Origin: Hymenolepis diminuta
Taxonomy: Eukaryota > Platyhelminthes > Cestoda > Cyclophyllidea > Hymenolepididae
Reading direction: 5' to 3'
Assembly: GCA_900708905.1 (NCBI GenBank)
Contig: CAADRB010000015.1
Span: 169,444-233,443 of the forward strand
DNA length: 64,000 bases
The translations under genes were made by a program, and so were the position numbers. Shown in pieces: positions 11,971-22,400 of the stretch (its first letter is position 1; the number at the start of each line of letters is the position of its first letter). The notes under the pieces were generated by a model. The model saw nothing but the letters and a program-made list of their open reading frames with translations, did not search any database and was not told the origin of the DNA.

Positions 11971-14089
11971 TTACGCAAAGTTATTCATAGTCCAGTTTGC
12001 GGTCCCATTCTCCCCATTTTTGAGTCGATTATGGAGTGCGGAGAACGCTTGAAGTCGTGAGAGGCTGAGAGAGTTAAGTTGAGCTTGTGCCTGAGCTTGT
12101 TGCTGACTTCGAATTTCTAGGATTTGCTGTTGGCGCTTGATTCCCAGTAAATGGGCCCGGGGACAACCACTCAGACTCCTGTGGCTGGTGTAGTTGCGAG
12201 TTACGTGGCCAGAGCCATCACAGCCTGGTGTGGGACATCTATTTATGGTGAAATATAACTATTCAAATGTAATGCATAATGGTGATGAATTCACAATGGC
12301 CTAACTTTAATCAAGTACGTTTTTAGCCTACGATTATTTAAGAACAATCAAGAATGCTGCCCTTCGTATCTAAAATATGGTCTATATTGGCTAAATCAAT
12401 GATAACAAAAATAACTTAGAATGAAAAAATTTATATTACAACATTTAAAAATCCTAAACAGTTTTTGGTGGAAAAATTTGTCAATCTAAATATTCTTTGT
12501 GGCCTTACAAGTTACTCCAGTAAGAATTCAAAGTAAGTATACTTACCATTATGATTTCTCGTCAAAAAAGTTATTTTGCGTATGGAAATGTAAATCCTTT
12601 TAAGAGAAGCTAACATACTAAATTAAGGAATTGATTTTAATGCAAAAATAGTAAAAATTAAATTCCTGTTGAGAAATTTATCATTATTTGACTTTTAAAA
12701 TTTGTTTTAGTACCTAATAATACCTAAAATTAAAATAATATTTTTTAAAATCTTCTGTTAAAAGAGCAGTATTCAGTAAAATTTTAGATTATGTTCTTAC
12801 TTACTAAGATAAGAGTATATATAAATTAATTTAAAGAAATAGTGCTCCACGTCGATATCAATTCACCATTGCTTAAATTAATTGCGAATATTAATTTAAT
12901 GAAAAATTTAAGGTTAATCAAACTAAACTTACTTTTGTTCAACGTGGAAGGCTTGAACCATTGCCTTATCTGCTCTTGGACAACCACTAATACTACGATG
13001 AGAGGCGTAGTTACCTGAAGCATGGCTGCTACCGTCACAACCAGGAACTGGACACTGAAGTAACTTTCTCCCCGGTCTTCTTGAAGGAATTTTAGCTGCT
13101 GAAGTTACTTTCGCCGGCGGAGCCATTGAAGATGCGGAATTTGTAGATGGCGACGACGCTGAAGTCTGGAAACTCAGATCTTCCGCAAATGTATCGCCCC
13201 CGTCAGAAGGATATTGGCTGACAAATAAAAAGCAAGTTGTAATTATAATTCTCATTTTACATCAAAAATTCTTACAATCTAAATATTTCTTGCTGTTCTC
13301 AGCATTTTCGTGTTAAAGCTTATTGATTTGTCATTTACTGAAATTTAGAATTACTTCAATTAATTTTCCTTGCAAATCTATTACTTTAAAATTTATTCAC
13401 ATGAACCTAAGTTGAAAAAATTGTATTTGAATAATTAGTGATCACCTGATTTTTAAGTGAAATTCTGTATTTTGCCTACGTATTGTAAGACGAACATTCC
13501 ACGTCGCAACTCAGTAAACGTAAATGGAGGTGACGATTGTCTTCTTTATAGTCTCTCAGCCACCTGTGAGAATCAACATATTTTATGCCAGAGTTTTGCT
13601 TCTTCTTTAAGATATTAATTGGGGCGCACATCGGATGAGATATGTGAGTTAATCAATTAAAAATACTTTCCGTTGCCTTTGCAAAAAAATGTCTCTTTAA
13701 ATAGGACAAATTTGCTTCAATTTTACTTACTTGATTAAAGTTTCATCTTTCTTTCCCTTAGTTAAAGAGAGGTCAATGGGCACTTCTTGTAGATCATTGA
13801 CCGAACCCATGGAATATGGCACATTACTCAAATTCCAATCATCTGTTACACGGGGACAAAGGCCAGAACCCATTTGTTGATCCATTTCATTGCAAATCTG
13901 ATTAAGTTGAGAATGTTTAGTGGGTATTTTAAAAGCAGATCGATAAAGTGAATTATCGCCCAGAGTTAAAGTATTACTGCCTTGCATTGATGATAGCTTT
14001 TCAAGCGATTTAAGTTCCGTTCTGATACAGTTGAGATTTGTATCACTTTCAGATAGCATAAAGTAGTTCTTTGAGCCGAGTATCTCCAT
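11971..14089 (-). CDS. Myt1: MYT1-family CCHHC zinc-finger transcription factor (three exons, two fingers)
   Basis: Spliced CDS: exon 1 14089-13731, exon 2 13217-12933, exon 3 12238-11971 (stop TAA 11973-11971). The three exons total 912 bases, giving 303 residues, and the frame is kept across both introns. Two fingers have exact C-X4-C-X4-H-X7-H-X5-C spacing: residues 175-199 ([11 protein letters not shown]...GCPRA) and 216-240 ([11 protein letters not shown]...GCPRA), joined by a 16-residue linker. This is the signature of the MYT1/MYT1L/ST18/ZTF-11 family, nuclear factors that bind AAGTT-core DNA and mostly repress non-neuronal programmes in differentiating neurons. Residues 104-109 read PIDLSL, a CtBP-type PxDLS corepressor motif. 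A Ser/Ala/Pro linker (139-162) and a basic stretch (166-171) precede finger 1. A Gln-rich helix-prone tail follows finger 2. The start is chosen at 14089 because an in-frame TAA lies at 14101-14099 and a promoter-like segment lies just upstream. Vertebrate members are far longer, with 6-7 fingers. Further upstream exons or isoforms cannot be excluded. Confidence 0.9.
12239..12932 (-). other. Intron 2 of the MYT1-family gene
   Basis: It has a GTAAGT donor at 12932 and an AAATAG acceptor ending at 12239, with a weak pyrimidine tract. It is phase 2 and splits Lys215 (AA|A), so the intron falls exactly before the first cysteine of finger 2. The content is AT-rich with no other feature seen. Confidence 0.85.
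13218..13730 (-). other. Intron 1 of the MYT1-family gene
   Basis: It has a GTAAGT donor at 13730 and a TTTATTTGTCAG acceptor ending at 13218. It is a phase-2 intron splitting residue 120 (AA|C, Asn). Nothing else recognisable is inside, apart from a slightly GC-richer patch near 13490-13570. Confidence 0.85.
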
Positions 14090-14136
14090 TCGTAGGCTTT
14101 AAAACTGCATTTGTGCTCTTTATTTCAATATATTAC

Positions 14137-14300
14137 ACACTGAACCAATCATATGTCATGCGCCGATGGTCATTGGGCATACACGTGATGTCAGCCAATC
14201 AGCTTACTCTCTGTAAACACGCGTCAACGTGGGCCTGAAATGAGATTGGTTGTAATGATTTCCATCCGTATGCAGTCTAATCCCTTTCCCGATAGGGAAA
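14137..14300 (-). promoter_or_regulatory. Putative promoter of the MYT1-family gene (CCAAT-box cluster)
   Basis: Within about 105 bases there are two CCAAT (14145-14149, 14195-14199) and two ATTGG (14172-14176, 14245-14249) boxes, the NF-Y motif in both orientations. There is also a CACGTG E-box (14182-14187), a near-CRE TGATGTCA (14186-14193) and several CpGs, in otherwise AT-rich, CpG-poor surroundings. On the minus strand a TCAGT initiator-like pentamer (14143-14139) would start transcription about 50 bases before the ATG at 14089. A short hairpin TTTCCC-GATA-GGGAAA sits at 14285-14300. The mixed box orientation would also allow bidirectional activity, but no plus-strand gene is visible directly downstream. 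Confidence 0.55.
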
Positions 14301-16116
14301 TACAGCCGTTCATTTTAAAAGCTGTAAATTAACTTTAATTTGTTTTTATAGCAAATTCATACCACCTTACTTGAGGCCTCAATTTCTTCTAAAAAGTATC
14401 CCAATCATTATTTCACTTATTTCAGTTGTTCGCAATATTCTTTAGGTGTTAAGTATCGCTCAATTTTTGTGAATTTACTGATATAATTTAATCTTATCAG
14501 CGTTTTTCATTTTGATCCGGGGAGATGATTAAGATATCCTTAAAATTCTGATCTTGTGATATTCGTATGTTGAAAATTATTTGTTCAAAAAATTAAGTGA
14601 CCTTATTATCATTTTACCTTGATGTTTATGAGCATATTTCATAGAAAGAAATAAACGCAAAAATAAGAAAATAGTGTCTCAGTGTTTAGGAAGTTGAGTA
14701 ATATGTAATATTGTGATACTGTGCAAAAGACACCAATGTAACAAGTCAATTACTTTACTATTCAGTTCATTTTAAAACGGATAGATAAGGAGATACGTAG
14801 CCGTAAATATTTCGTTTATGACCGCCAAATGCCGATTCATCTCGAACAAACGCAACATTAAGGTTTTGGATTTTTACATTATTTTGCCTATTTCAACTGT
14901 TATCTACACATCTTTATGATGGCACCTGGTCAGTTGTCAATACACATATTTCGATACAAACATTTTTTATAACTCCCAACTTGTACATTACACAACTTAA
15001 CACTCGGTCTATATTTTTCCACTAAAATATACGGAAAGATTTCTTGTAAAATATTGTATTATATTTAACTGCTGTCTGTCGATTTTGTTGCACGTGGTCT
15101 TGAACAGACATCCTCAAATGCAGTACTTTCAATTTTTCCAAAGGTTCTTTAACAGTCAAACGGATCTAGTTGTTTTCTCTTTATGCATGACGAAATCTCA
15201 ACCAAATATTGTTTGGCATTGGAAGTCGTAACTGGATATCGCGGCTCAAGTGATTTTGAAGTGTCTAGAATAATCCGATTTGAAGCAATAAGGAAATGTT
15301 TTTTCGCCGATTTTGCTTCCACCATAAACTGATTTCTCCAATGCGTTCACCATTTCAGAATTTTAAGGTATAATACGCTTCCCACCGTTTTAACTGACAT
15401 GGCCATTATTATTAAGTAAACGTGAGATAGCACATTTAGACATTCAAAATATATAAATAGTCCACTGAGCGATAAATTGAGGATTGAATAGGCATCTAGG
15501 GTCTTACTTTGATCGATTAATGGAATAAATTTGTTGCTTTCAGTCTCGAAGACGATGTAGAGCACCTTGCAAAATAAAATTGGTTTCCCAAGGGCAATTA
15601 TTAATGATTTTATCCCTTAATATTATTAATTGTAACATGGAAAAAAACATAAGTATATTGAGACCCATTAAAAAAATTCAATGATAAAGGCAAAGGCTAT
15701 TTTATTTTTCAGCCATCTGAAGGGCAGTGCTATATTTCACACCTTTGGACATCAAAGTATATTTTCTTTAAATTGTTTGCATATTATAATACCTAAGGTC
15801 AATTAAACTGCTATTTTATACCCCAATGAGACCATTATTTTAGTTGTAATAATGATAGGAGAGATTTAGATGATATCCTCAAAACACTTCAGCTATATCT
15901 GATATTCAATTAACCATGTGTCATCTTTAGTACAATTATACAAAAAATGAAATCTTTTATTATGGGAAGCAATTGATTTTGGTCAATGTAAGGTCTAATA
16001 AATGATAAATGGTGGGCAGTAAAAACATACTGGAAGAAACGTAATTTGAGTAGTTCACGTTACAGAATCAATGGTAGTTGGTCCTGCCACCTCAAAGTGA
16101 TCTTCCATGGCAAATA

Positions 16117-16156
<40 letters not shown>

Positions 16157-16740
16157 ATTTTAGACAGTAAAGCACCTTAAGCTGTGAATATTCAATGTGG
16201 AACACATTGTGGAATATCCAAGGTAATGCTACCGCCCATTAAATTTCGCCTTTATTTCTGTCAAGGTAAAAATATAATTATGAATAATTATTAAGTATTT
16301 TCCCTTGATAAAATTAATATTTTCTTTTATTTTTTCCTTACATTATTACTGAAGCAACAATTTAAACCCTAATATTGTTGATGCAAACTACGCCATTGTG
16401 TACATGTTAGAGTCGAACTGTAATAAATTTTCGATATAATAACGAGAACTTGGGTTTTCCGTCTTTCTTGCAGAAATATCGGCTTGTAGGTCACAGTTTT
16501 GATAAATTTTAATTGGTTAACTAGACATCAAACAAAAATAATTATTATATATTATTAAGGACACAACTTGTAAACCTTTCGTGGTTATGTGTAGAATTAA
16601 ATAGATGTTTATCTTACTACCATACTGTCACAATATTCTTGCAATTGACAAATTATAATGAATCCATTTATTTAAAAATAGTATCAAAAATATAAATCAG
16701 GAAAAAATGCACAGCTTTCATGTTCAGATAGATTGAAGTG
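14301..16740. other. Upstream flank of the MYT1-family gene
   Basis: AT-rich, with the (TA)n microsatellite as the only clear landmark. One AACTT (reverse AAGTT, the MYT1-type core) occurs at 14331-14335, but such pentamers are common by chance. No further MYT1 finger exon was seen here on the minus strand. Confidence 0.5.
16113..16156. repeat. (TA)n microsatellite
   Basis: About 44 bases of alternating A and T, interrupted by two G's (TGTATA near 16121 and near 16150). It sits in intergenic DNA. Confidence 0.95.
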
Positions 16741-17025
16741 AGAGCTCTGCGAGGTCTTATGATAACCTTTTTCACTTCGATATTCTTTTCCAGCTTTGAC
16801 CTGCAACGTTTGGTTCTGCAGTTCATATTCATGAAAGTATTTTCTCTCCATATGCCTTGAATTTGGAACAGTTATATGAAAGTACGCATACAGCAGAGCA
16901 AACTATTAGAAGATTAGTTGCATGGCCAATTTCTTCGTTGGACGCTTGAATTCGAAGAAAAAATGTTGAGCTACCAGGTTTTGAGCATTGGCGTGTACTA
17001 TTTACTCATTTTATAGACAAAAGTA
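16741..17025 (-). repeat. Repeat family 3, copy a (decayed membrane-protein-like coding remnant)
   Basis: It aligns along its whole length with 39661-39946 at roughly 65%. On the minus strand one frame reads IQASNEEIGHATNLLIVC, continuing ...AVCVLSYNCSKFK, matching INACEEEIAHAITLFILY...AGCILAYRYSKRK in the other copy. There is a hydrophobic, membrane-segment-like stretch after a conserved EEI-HA motif. Frameshifts and stops interrupt it on both sides. It could be a paralogous receptor exon pair or a transposon-encoded protein; the family is not recognised. Confidence 0.5.
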
Positions 17026-18049
17026 CTTATTTTAAGGGTAATAAGACCAAATTTAGGTATTTTTAAATTTGCTTAATTAAGAATATTTAATTAATTTGGA
17101 AAATTCCTTATCAAATAAATAAAACAATAGCGAAAAATGCAAGCATTTCAGATATAGCAGGAAGTGAGGTATTCAAAAAAATAAAATTTTTTAATTTAAT
17201 TATAAAATAATTTTCATAAGTGCAAAATATCACTGACTGTCAAATAAAATCAAAACTTATTTATTCATCTTTTCACACTTGCATGAATGATATTTGTCGA
17301 ATTTTCTTGATTATCTGCAAATCTACAAGTTCTAGTTCCGATGAAAACATGATTAAACAAATATTATCTAATGTGTCGAGTTTCTGTGTAATATTTCTTG
17401 TAATTTATGCTATATTTACATCAGTAACATAGAGACTTGGTTTCTAAAGTCATTTTTCTTTTGCTAAAAAATGTGAGTGTATGGGCCAGACGTCTACCCT
17501 GTGGTTCCTAGGAAGCGTTTCATGAAATCTTAAAAACGCATTCTGCACGTACTTAATAATGCTCTGCTGAGCAACGCTCACAACATTTGAATACATAATT
17601 TAATGTTTAATATGAATATTCCCTTGCAAGTTTGTACATTTTAACCTTAGTTATTCTTATTAACACCAATTTTTGAATTTTATTTCGCTATTAAGCCTTT
17701 TTCGGTATCTTTCTGCACCATTATAGATTAACTTATTTAACTGTCAAAAATCCTCGTTTCGCAACAGTTATAAAAACGTTTTTGCATCTTATGTTCAGAC
17801 GAATCTATTTTCGACATGACTTTCACATATAGATGCATAAAGTTCATAAGTTAGCGATCCTTGAAAAATAATAACTCAGTTCTTTAGAATTGTAAAGATG
17901 TTACAACTTTTAAACTCACTTAGAGTTGATTTTCGTAATTTACCGAAACTTACGAGTTAAAAACTCGCATTCACGACGCACAAACAAATTAAATCAAAAC
18001 ACATAACGTAGATATCTTCGACTGGTATTGGATAAAGTCTTAGATTTCT

Positions 18050-18442
18050 ATGCACAATTGTAGGAATCAATTTTTGAAAAGAATTTTTAATTTCAAACAA
18101 GTATTGAATGCCTGCCTGTCTGATAATATCTTATTCGATATTACTGAAAGTATTTTTAAAACAGAGGGATCTCGTAGGGTTTTGGATGATTACAAAGAAG
18201 TCTGTATTTCATTCACAAAGCAGTATTTAGGTGTAAAAACATGGCTACGCGATGAACCTAACTGCGATAAGCTGACGCTAATTTACCATTTATATAGATT
18301 TGTCTTACAATACTCTGCAAAGCAAATGAAATTAAAAAGACATGTCAGTGACAGTTTCACACCCCACCATAAGAACTATTTCAGTGGGAATGACGAGTGG
18401 AATTCAAGTACAGTATATTTGATTTTAATAACAGTTTTGTGA
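18050..18442 (+). CDS. Hypothetical open frame, 130 codons, not recognised
   Basis: One of the longest gap-free frames in the window. It starts at ATG 18050 directly after an in-frame TAG and ends at TGA 18440-18442. The predicted product is Lys/Leu/Tyr-rich and possibly soluble except for a short hydrophobic end (VYLILITVL). It shows no motif I know, no clear splice sites and no obvious promoter. At this base composition about one such frame in 64 kb is expected by chance, so this is listed only for completeness. Confidence 0.15.
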   Translation: MHNCRNQFLKRIFNFKQVLNACLSDNILFDITESIFKTEGSRRVLDDYKEVCISFTKQYLGVKTWLRDEPNCDKLTLIYHLYRFVLQYSAKQMKLKRHVSDSFTPHHKNYFSGNDEWNSSTVYLILITVL

Positions 18443-18516
18443 GTGCTTTACAATTCATCACTCTAATCTGACAACAAACATTAGCTTTATATATATCCGC
18501 TTTTTGTCAAGTATCT

Positions 18517-18537
18517 ATCCGGCTTCCGGATTTTTTT
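18517..18537 (+). other. Short hairpin followed by a T run
   Basis: ATCCG-GCTTC-CGGAT runs directly into seven T's. It resembles a small-RNA 3' end or pol III stop, but no pol III gene lies upstream. Likely coincidental. Confidence 0.25.
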
Positions 18538-19254
18538 CGAGCCTAATATTACTCAAGTTATCGTAAAGAAACTGTCATAAAATTTCAAAAGCTTTTACAC
18601 AAATCTACTGATTTTGTAAATTTAACAGACCCATAAATTTAACATATTCAGCTAATTCCCCTCCAGTAAACTTGTAGCACTCTATCAAATTAGCAAGTGG
18701 TATTAGATATGGTCAAATATGAAATACTGAGTTAATTATATTTTGTTCGCCTTAAGCAAAAATTTACTTTCTGGGTCAGGCCAAGTTAGCAATGATAACT
18801 ATTATGGCATTAAGACCGTGTAATCTACTTCAGTGCGTTTAGAACGTACTGATCTCTCAGCGAAACGAAATGGCCAAATAAACCCTGCTAAATAAAATTT
18901 TTTCACCGGATATCGTTGACAAGAATTTTCAGAAATATCCAAATATGATTAATCATGAAGTTTGAATTTTTGAATCTGAATTGCCCATTACAATTCCAAT
19001 AATCGGGTTACGAGTCTTCACTCTCAACTTCTTTTCAATCTTTTCTCCATCATTTCTGAGCCTCCTTTTAACTCGTTTCAGTTGCTTTAACACAATATTT
19101 TTTTCTGCATTTTTTCTTTGCATTGCTGTGGTTTATAAGATGAAAAATTACACTATGAAGAAATTTTAATCTGGTTGGGAAAATATATTAACTGAATATG
19201 TGTAGAACTTCCTGCTTCAAAAGCTATAAAATAGCTAATCGTACTGTTGGAGTT

Positions 19255-19405
19255 AGGATAACAGCTACAGCCTGACAGCTACAGCCTGACAGCTAACATC
19301 AGTTCTAGAGTAGAAGACCAACGGTTGCTTAAGTTATGATATATTGATTAAGACACAATGAGGATTCAAGCGGATAAGAGAGAGATAAGGAACAAAGGCA
19401 GCGTA
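19255..19405 (-). repeat. Pyrimidine-rich repeat family 4, copy a
   Basis: Its reverse complement (CTTATCTCTCTCTTATCC, then CTTGAATCCTCAT, TTAATCAATA, TTGGTCTTCT and GTTAGCTGTCAGGCTG in order) lines up with 46100-46265 and 35255-35425. The end of this copy holds a local tandem duplication (19261-19295). Confidence 0.5.
19261..19295. repeat. 14-base tandem duplication
   Basis: The unit ACAGCTACAGCCTG is present two and a half times without a mismatch. It lies inside the pyrimidine-rich repeat copy at 19255-19405 and is a recent-looking slippage product. Confidence 0.9.
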
Positions 19406-21056
19406 GGGGCAGGTGTATTACAAGCGTGTCTGCCCGTGTGTCTCAGTGGAAAGACAAAGACAGTCTACCTGAGCCATTTCGGCAAGGGCGCGCCTGAGAT
19501 ATGAGTGCATATGTAATTTCAAATGAAACGCAACAGCTATGGAAAAAAAGAATCGATAAACTTGTCTAGATATGACAGGGATTTGAGTCTTGAGGACATA
19601 AAGATATCACTGCGGCTTCGTTGGTGGAAAATCGAAGTATTTGCATAGAAGATGCGAATAAAGAGTAATTTTGGGAATGCATAGAGGATCATTCTTCAGT
19701 ACAAATTGTTATTTTACTCGGCTTTTCTCACAACTCATTCTGAAATATAAGAAGGATTACTTTAGTTTAAAATACACCATTTTTTATTTAAATTATCTGG
19801 TTTAACGGAAAAATATTTAAAGTACAATTGAAATGAAAAATTATCGAATTACTGTCCTTCCTATTATTTATTTTTTCTGTTTGTTATCTATTACACTTTC
19901 TTATTTAAGTCGACTTGAATCGGAAGATGTTAACTGCCATATAAGGATCCATCTCATTTTGATATATATAAATATATATATCTTGAAACCTACTTAAAGA
20001 ATTGAAGAAGAAAATGATATTTTGTATTTTTCAGTTGCATTATTTCAAATATCTGAAGCCATATACAGTATTGATCCTTAGACAAGGTTTACCTTTAAAA
20101 ACTGCTCTTCATTGCATTTAGTTTATTTTAAGTTCAAAAAAGACTAAAATGAATATTTTATGGCGTGACAGCCATTGAAAGCAAAATTCCCCAATTCTGA
20201 CAACTTCACTGCAGATGACACATCTCAATTAATTATACTTTGTTATTACGTAATTTCCCGAAATAAATTAGACTGCGATTCTAAGGCAAAAATATTTTTT
20301 AAATTAATGTCCTGAAAAATTCAAGGATTTTAATTCCTAGGCTTTGAAATAGCTTAAGATGTACTAATTTTTTATATGCTTAAGATTTCTACTTAGATTT
20401 ACTTAAAGATGACTAGAGGAATTTACGAGAAAACAATCCATTAGCTGAGATAAAATTTGTCTAATTTCAAGTTCGTACCTTTTGCGCATTCTCCTTATCC
20501 AGGTTCGATTATCACGCAAAACGGATTGTCTCCGAAAAAGTTCAAAATTTCTCTTTTTATTTGTGGTTGCAGTCTGCAGGTGCTAAAATGACTTTCTTAT
20601 GGCATTTTTCTCACGTAACAACAAACCGGCAGGCAAACTTTAAGGGCAACAGTTGGGTCGTTTAAATCGGGGTGAAGAATAGGGATAACGAAGGCTTATT
20701 AACCAGTCACCGAGAGAAGATAAAAAGCAATTAACATGATTTTCAATTCTAAGGCGCCTTTCAGTGGTATTATCTAATGTCCAATTGCTTCAGTTACTAA
20801 AGAAAGTGAAATTTAGGGTTTAAATTTAGATTTTTACCAGTAAACCGCATTTGTGATTCTTAGGTGATTTTAAGAAAAATAAGGCTGTTTTTATGATAGT
20901 TCTTTAGCAAAACAAGAAGTAGGGAATTATTCTTTGTGTTCTTTATGGTAAAAGCCCATTTTAAAGGATTTTAAAGGTTAAAGAGAATTTCATCGTAAAA
21001 TTGACTTCCAGAGAGTCTGAATATAAGAAAAATAAATAAAAACAAATAACCTCTAC
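19406..21056. other. Intergenic, with a GC-richer patch at 19390-19510
   Basis: The patch contains GGCGCGCC and precedes ordinary AT-rich sequence. An AT palindrome (GATATATATAAATATATATATC) lies near 19962. No gene is recognised. Confidence 0.5.
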
Positions 21057-21224
21057 TGGATGCTATCAGTTTTCTACGTAAATAATTTTGAGCAAAAATA
21101 TTTCAATTTATCAGTTTCTTTTAATCGAGGTAAGTTCAAACCAGTTTTTGAATAGATGGAGAATAGATAGAAAGCACCTATTTGACACTGCATTGTTGGA
21201 TGTGCGACAGATTTTGGAAAGACA
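21057..21224 (+). CDS. Weak candidate exon
   Basis: A roughly 50-codon frame ends in ...KHLFDTALLDVRQILERQ just before a TAA, with a possible CA|GTAACG donor at its end and a perfect GAG|GTAAGT site inside near 21129. It is protein-like but short, not recognised, and could be chance. Confidence 0.12.
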
Positions 21225-21826
21225 GTAACGAGGGAATAGAAGGCAGAACTAAAATTAATGAGGCAGCGTCACAAGAATCCAACATCTGTCGGATCATGCC
21301 GCGATTGGCAGTTAAGGAATTTGTAATAAGAGGTCAGTTTTGGTCTAATTCGGGGCCAAAGCGCAGATTGATCCGAATTCCACTCTTATGGATAATTCAA
21401 CAATCGGCTGTCTCACTTCCTTCTGTAATATTTTGCGTAGTAAAATCCAATTTATATTGTAGAGTGCTATCTGAAGTTGAGATTTTGCATGTGCCTTTTT
21501 TCTTAGGGATAATTGACTCTAAGCTGGAGCATAGCCGTTAGGGTTCATCAATGCAATTTGAATACTCAATATTCTCTTGGTTGTCTTACGCAGTATATAA
21601 CATTACTCCGCAATTTTGGCTTTCTGATTTGGCAATATTTAAGGTGCATCTGATCTAAAAATAGGATCAAGTGGTTTGCCATCTCTTCAATATGATTATT
21701 TTAGATGAAGTACTGTGTTAAATTTGTCGGTTAAGTGCCGAATTTTAAGTAAATTTAGACAAAATGCTGAAGCAAACCTCTTCTGTTAGTAACAATTTGT
21801 ATACTTAAATGGCTATTCTCCTACAG

Positions 21827-22009
21827 ATGGAAGTTGTTCCTGAGGATACAACTAATATAAGCCAGCCTCGTTTTATCAAATCAGCTGATTACATGCCTTT
21901 CTTTAACATTATCTCACAATGTGTAGTAGAAGTATTTGATTCATTTAAACCGATCAACAAGCGTATAATATTTTCTGAAGTTCTGCATATTAGTGATAAA
22001 AACTGCTAA
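21827..22009 (+). CDS. Weak candidate exon
   Basis: The acceptor-like CTATTCTCCTACAG is immediately followed by an ATG and a 60-codon frame (MEVVPEDTTN...) with balanced composition, ending at TAA 22007-22009; donor-like GT sites occur before the stop. The phase does not match the frame at 22230-22400 through any obvious donor, so a shared gene is not shown. The product is not recognised. Confidence 0.2.
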   Translation: MEVVPEDTTNISQPRFIKSADYMPFFNIISQCVVEVFDSFKPINKRIIFSEVLHISDKNC

Positions 22010-22229
22010 CAATAAAACAATTAGTAAGACGAATTCTTTAAATATAATAACGTGTATCAAAGAAGAAAAGACAAACGGATCGTCCAACAGTTACTGGTTC
22101 TAAGTCTATTTTTTGCCAAACAACAAAATAAAATATGGTTTAAAAAGACGGATTTTTAAGTGATTTAAGGTAGATTCATGTAGAAATTATAAAGACGCTA
22201 ATTTAGGAAGTTTGCAGGAAGCCAATTAA

Positions 22230-22400
22230 TTTCTGAGAAAGTGCTCTGAAATTGGTTCACATGTGGTCTTTAGAAAGGCAGAACTTTTACCATTCCTAAA
22301 AGCCACCTTAAGTCATTTGCTACCAGATGGTCATTTCGAATTTGCATCCGTTCCTGATTTAATACCGCCGAGATTGTGGCGCCAGTTAAAACAATTTTAG
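22230..22400 (+). CDS. Candidate terminal exon with SOCS-box-like C-terminus
   Basis: An uninterrupted 56-codon frame ends at TAG 22398-22400. A possible acceptor (TTTCTGAG) ends at 22237, and an AATAAA follows at 22586-22591. The C-terminal part, ELLPFLKATLSHLL (residues 18-31) then SVPDLIPPRLWRQLKQF (40-56), follows the outline of a SOCS box: a degenerate P-F-x3-T-x3-L in place of the BC box, then an 'I..L.IPP.L..L..F' end. The usual BC-box cysteine is absent (T26). No upstream exon in matching phase could be joined convincingly, so this may be chance or a pseudogene. The SOCS reading is inference. Confidence 0.25.
   Translation, partial: FLRKCSEIGSHVVFRKAELLPFLKATLSHLLPDGHFEFASVPDLIPPRLWRQLKQF

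Larger units (their letters stand above)
17026..19254. other. Intergenic apart from the 18050 frame
   Basis: Very AT-rich. It holds the unrecognised frame at 18050-18442 and a small hairpin at 18517. Nothing else could be supported. Confidence 0.5.

Noticed and set aside
12826..13038. 70-codon minus-strand frame
   Set aside because: It is a shadow in another frame of MYT1-family exon 2 and reads into intron 2.
18517..18537. Stem-loop plus T run resembling a bacterial terminator
   Set aside because: The window is eukaryotic and no matching transcript is visible, so coincidence is more likely.
20490..20525. GGTTCGATTATC, a B-box-like match suggesting a tRNA
   Set aside because: No cloverleaf, acceptor stem or A box at the right distance could be found.
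21182..21541. 119-codon plus-strand frame starting at TTG
   Set aside because: It has no ATG start and no motif, and its length is in the range expected by chance at this composition.
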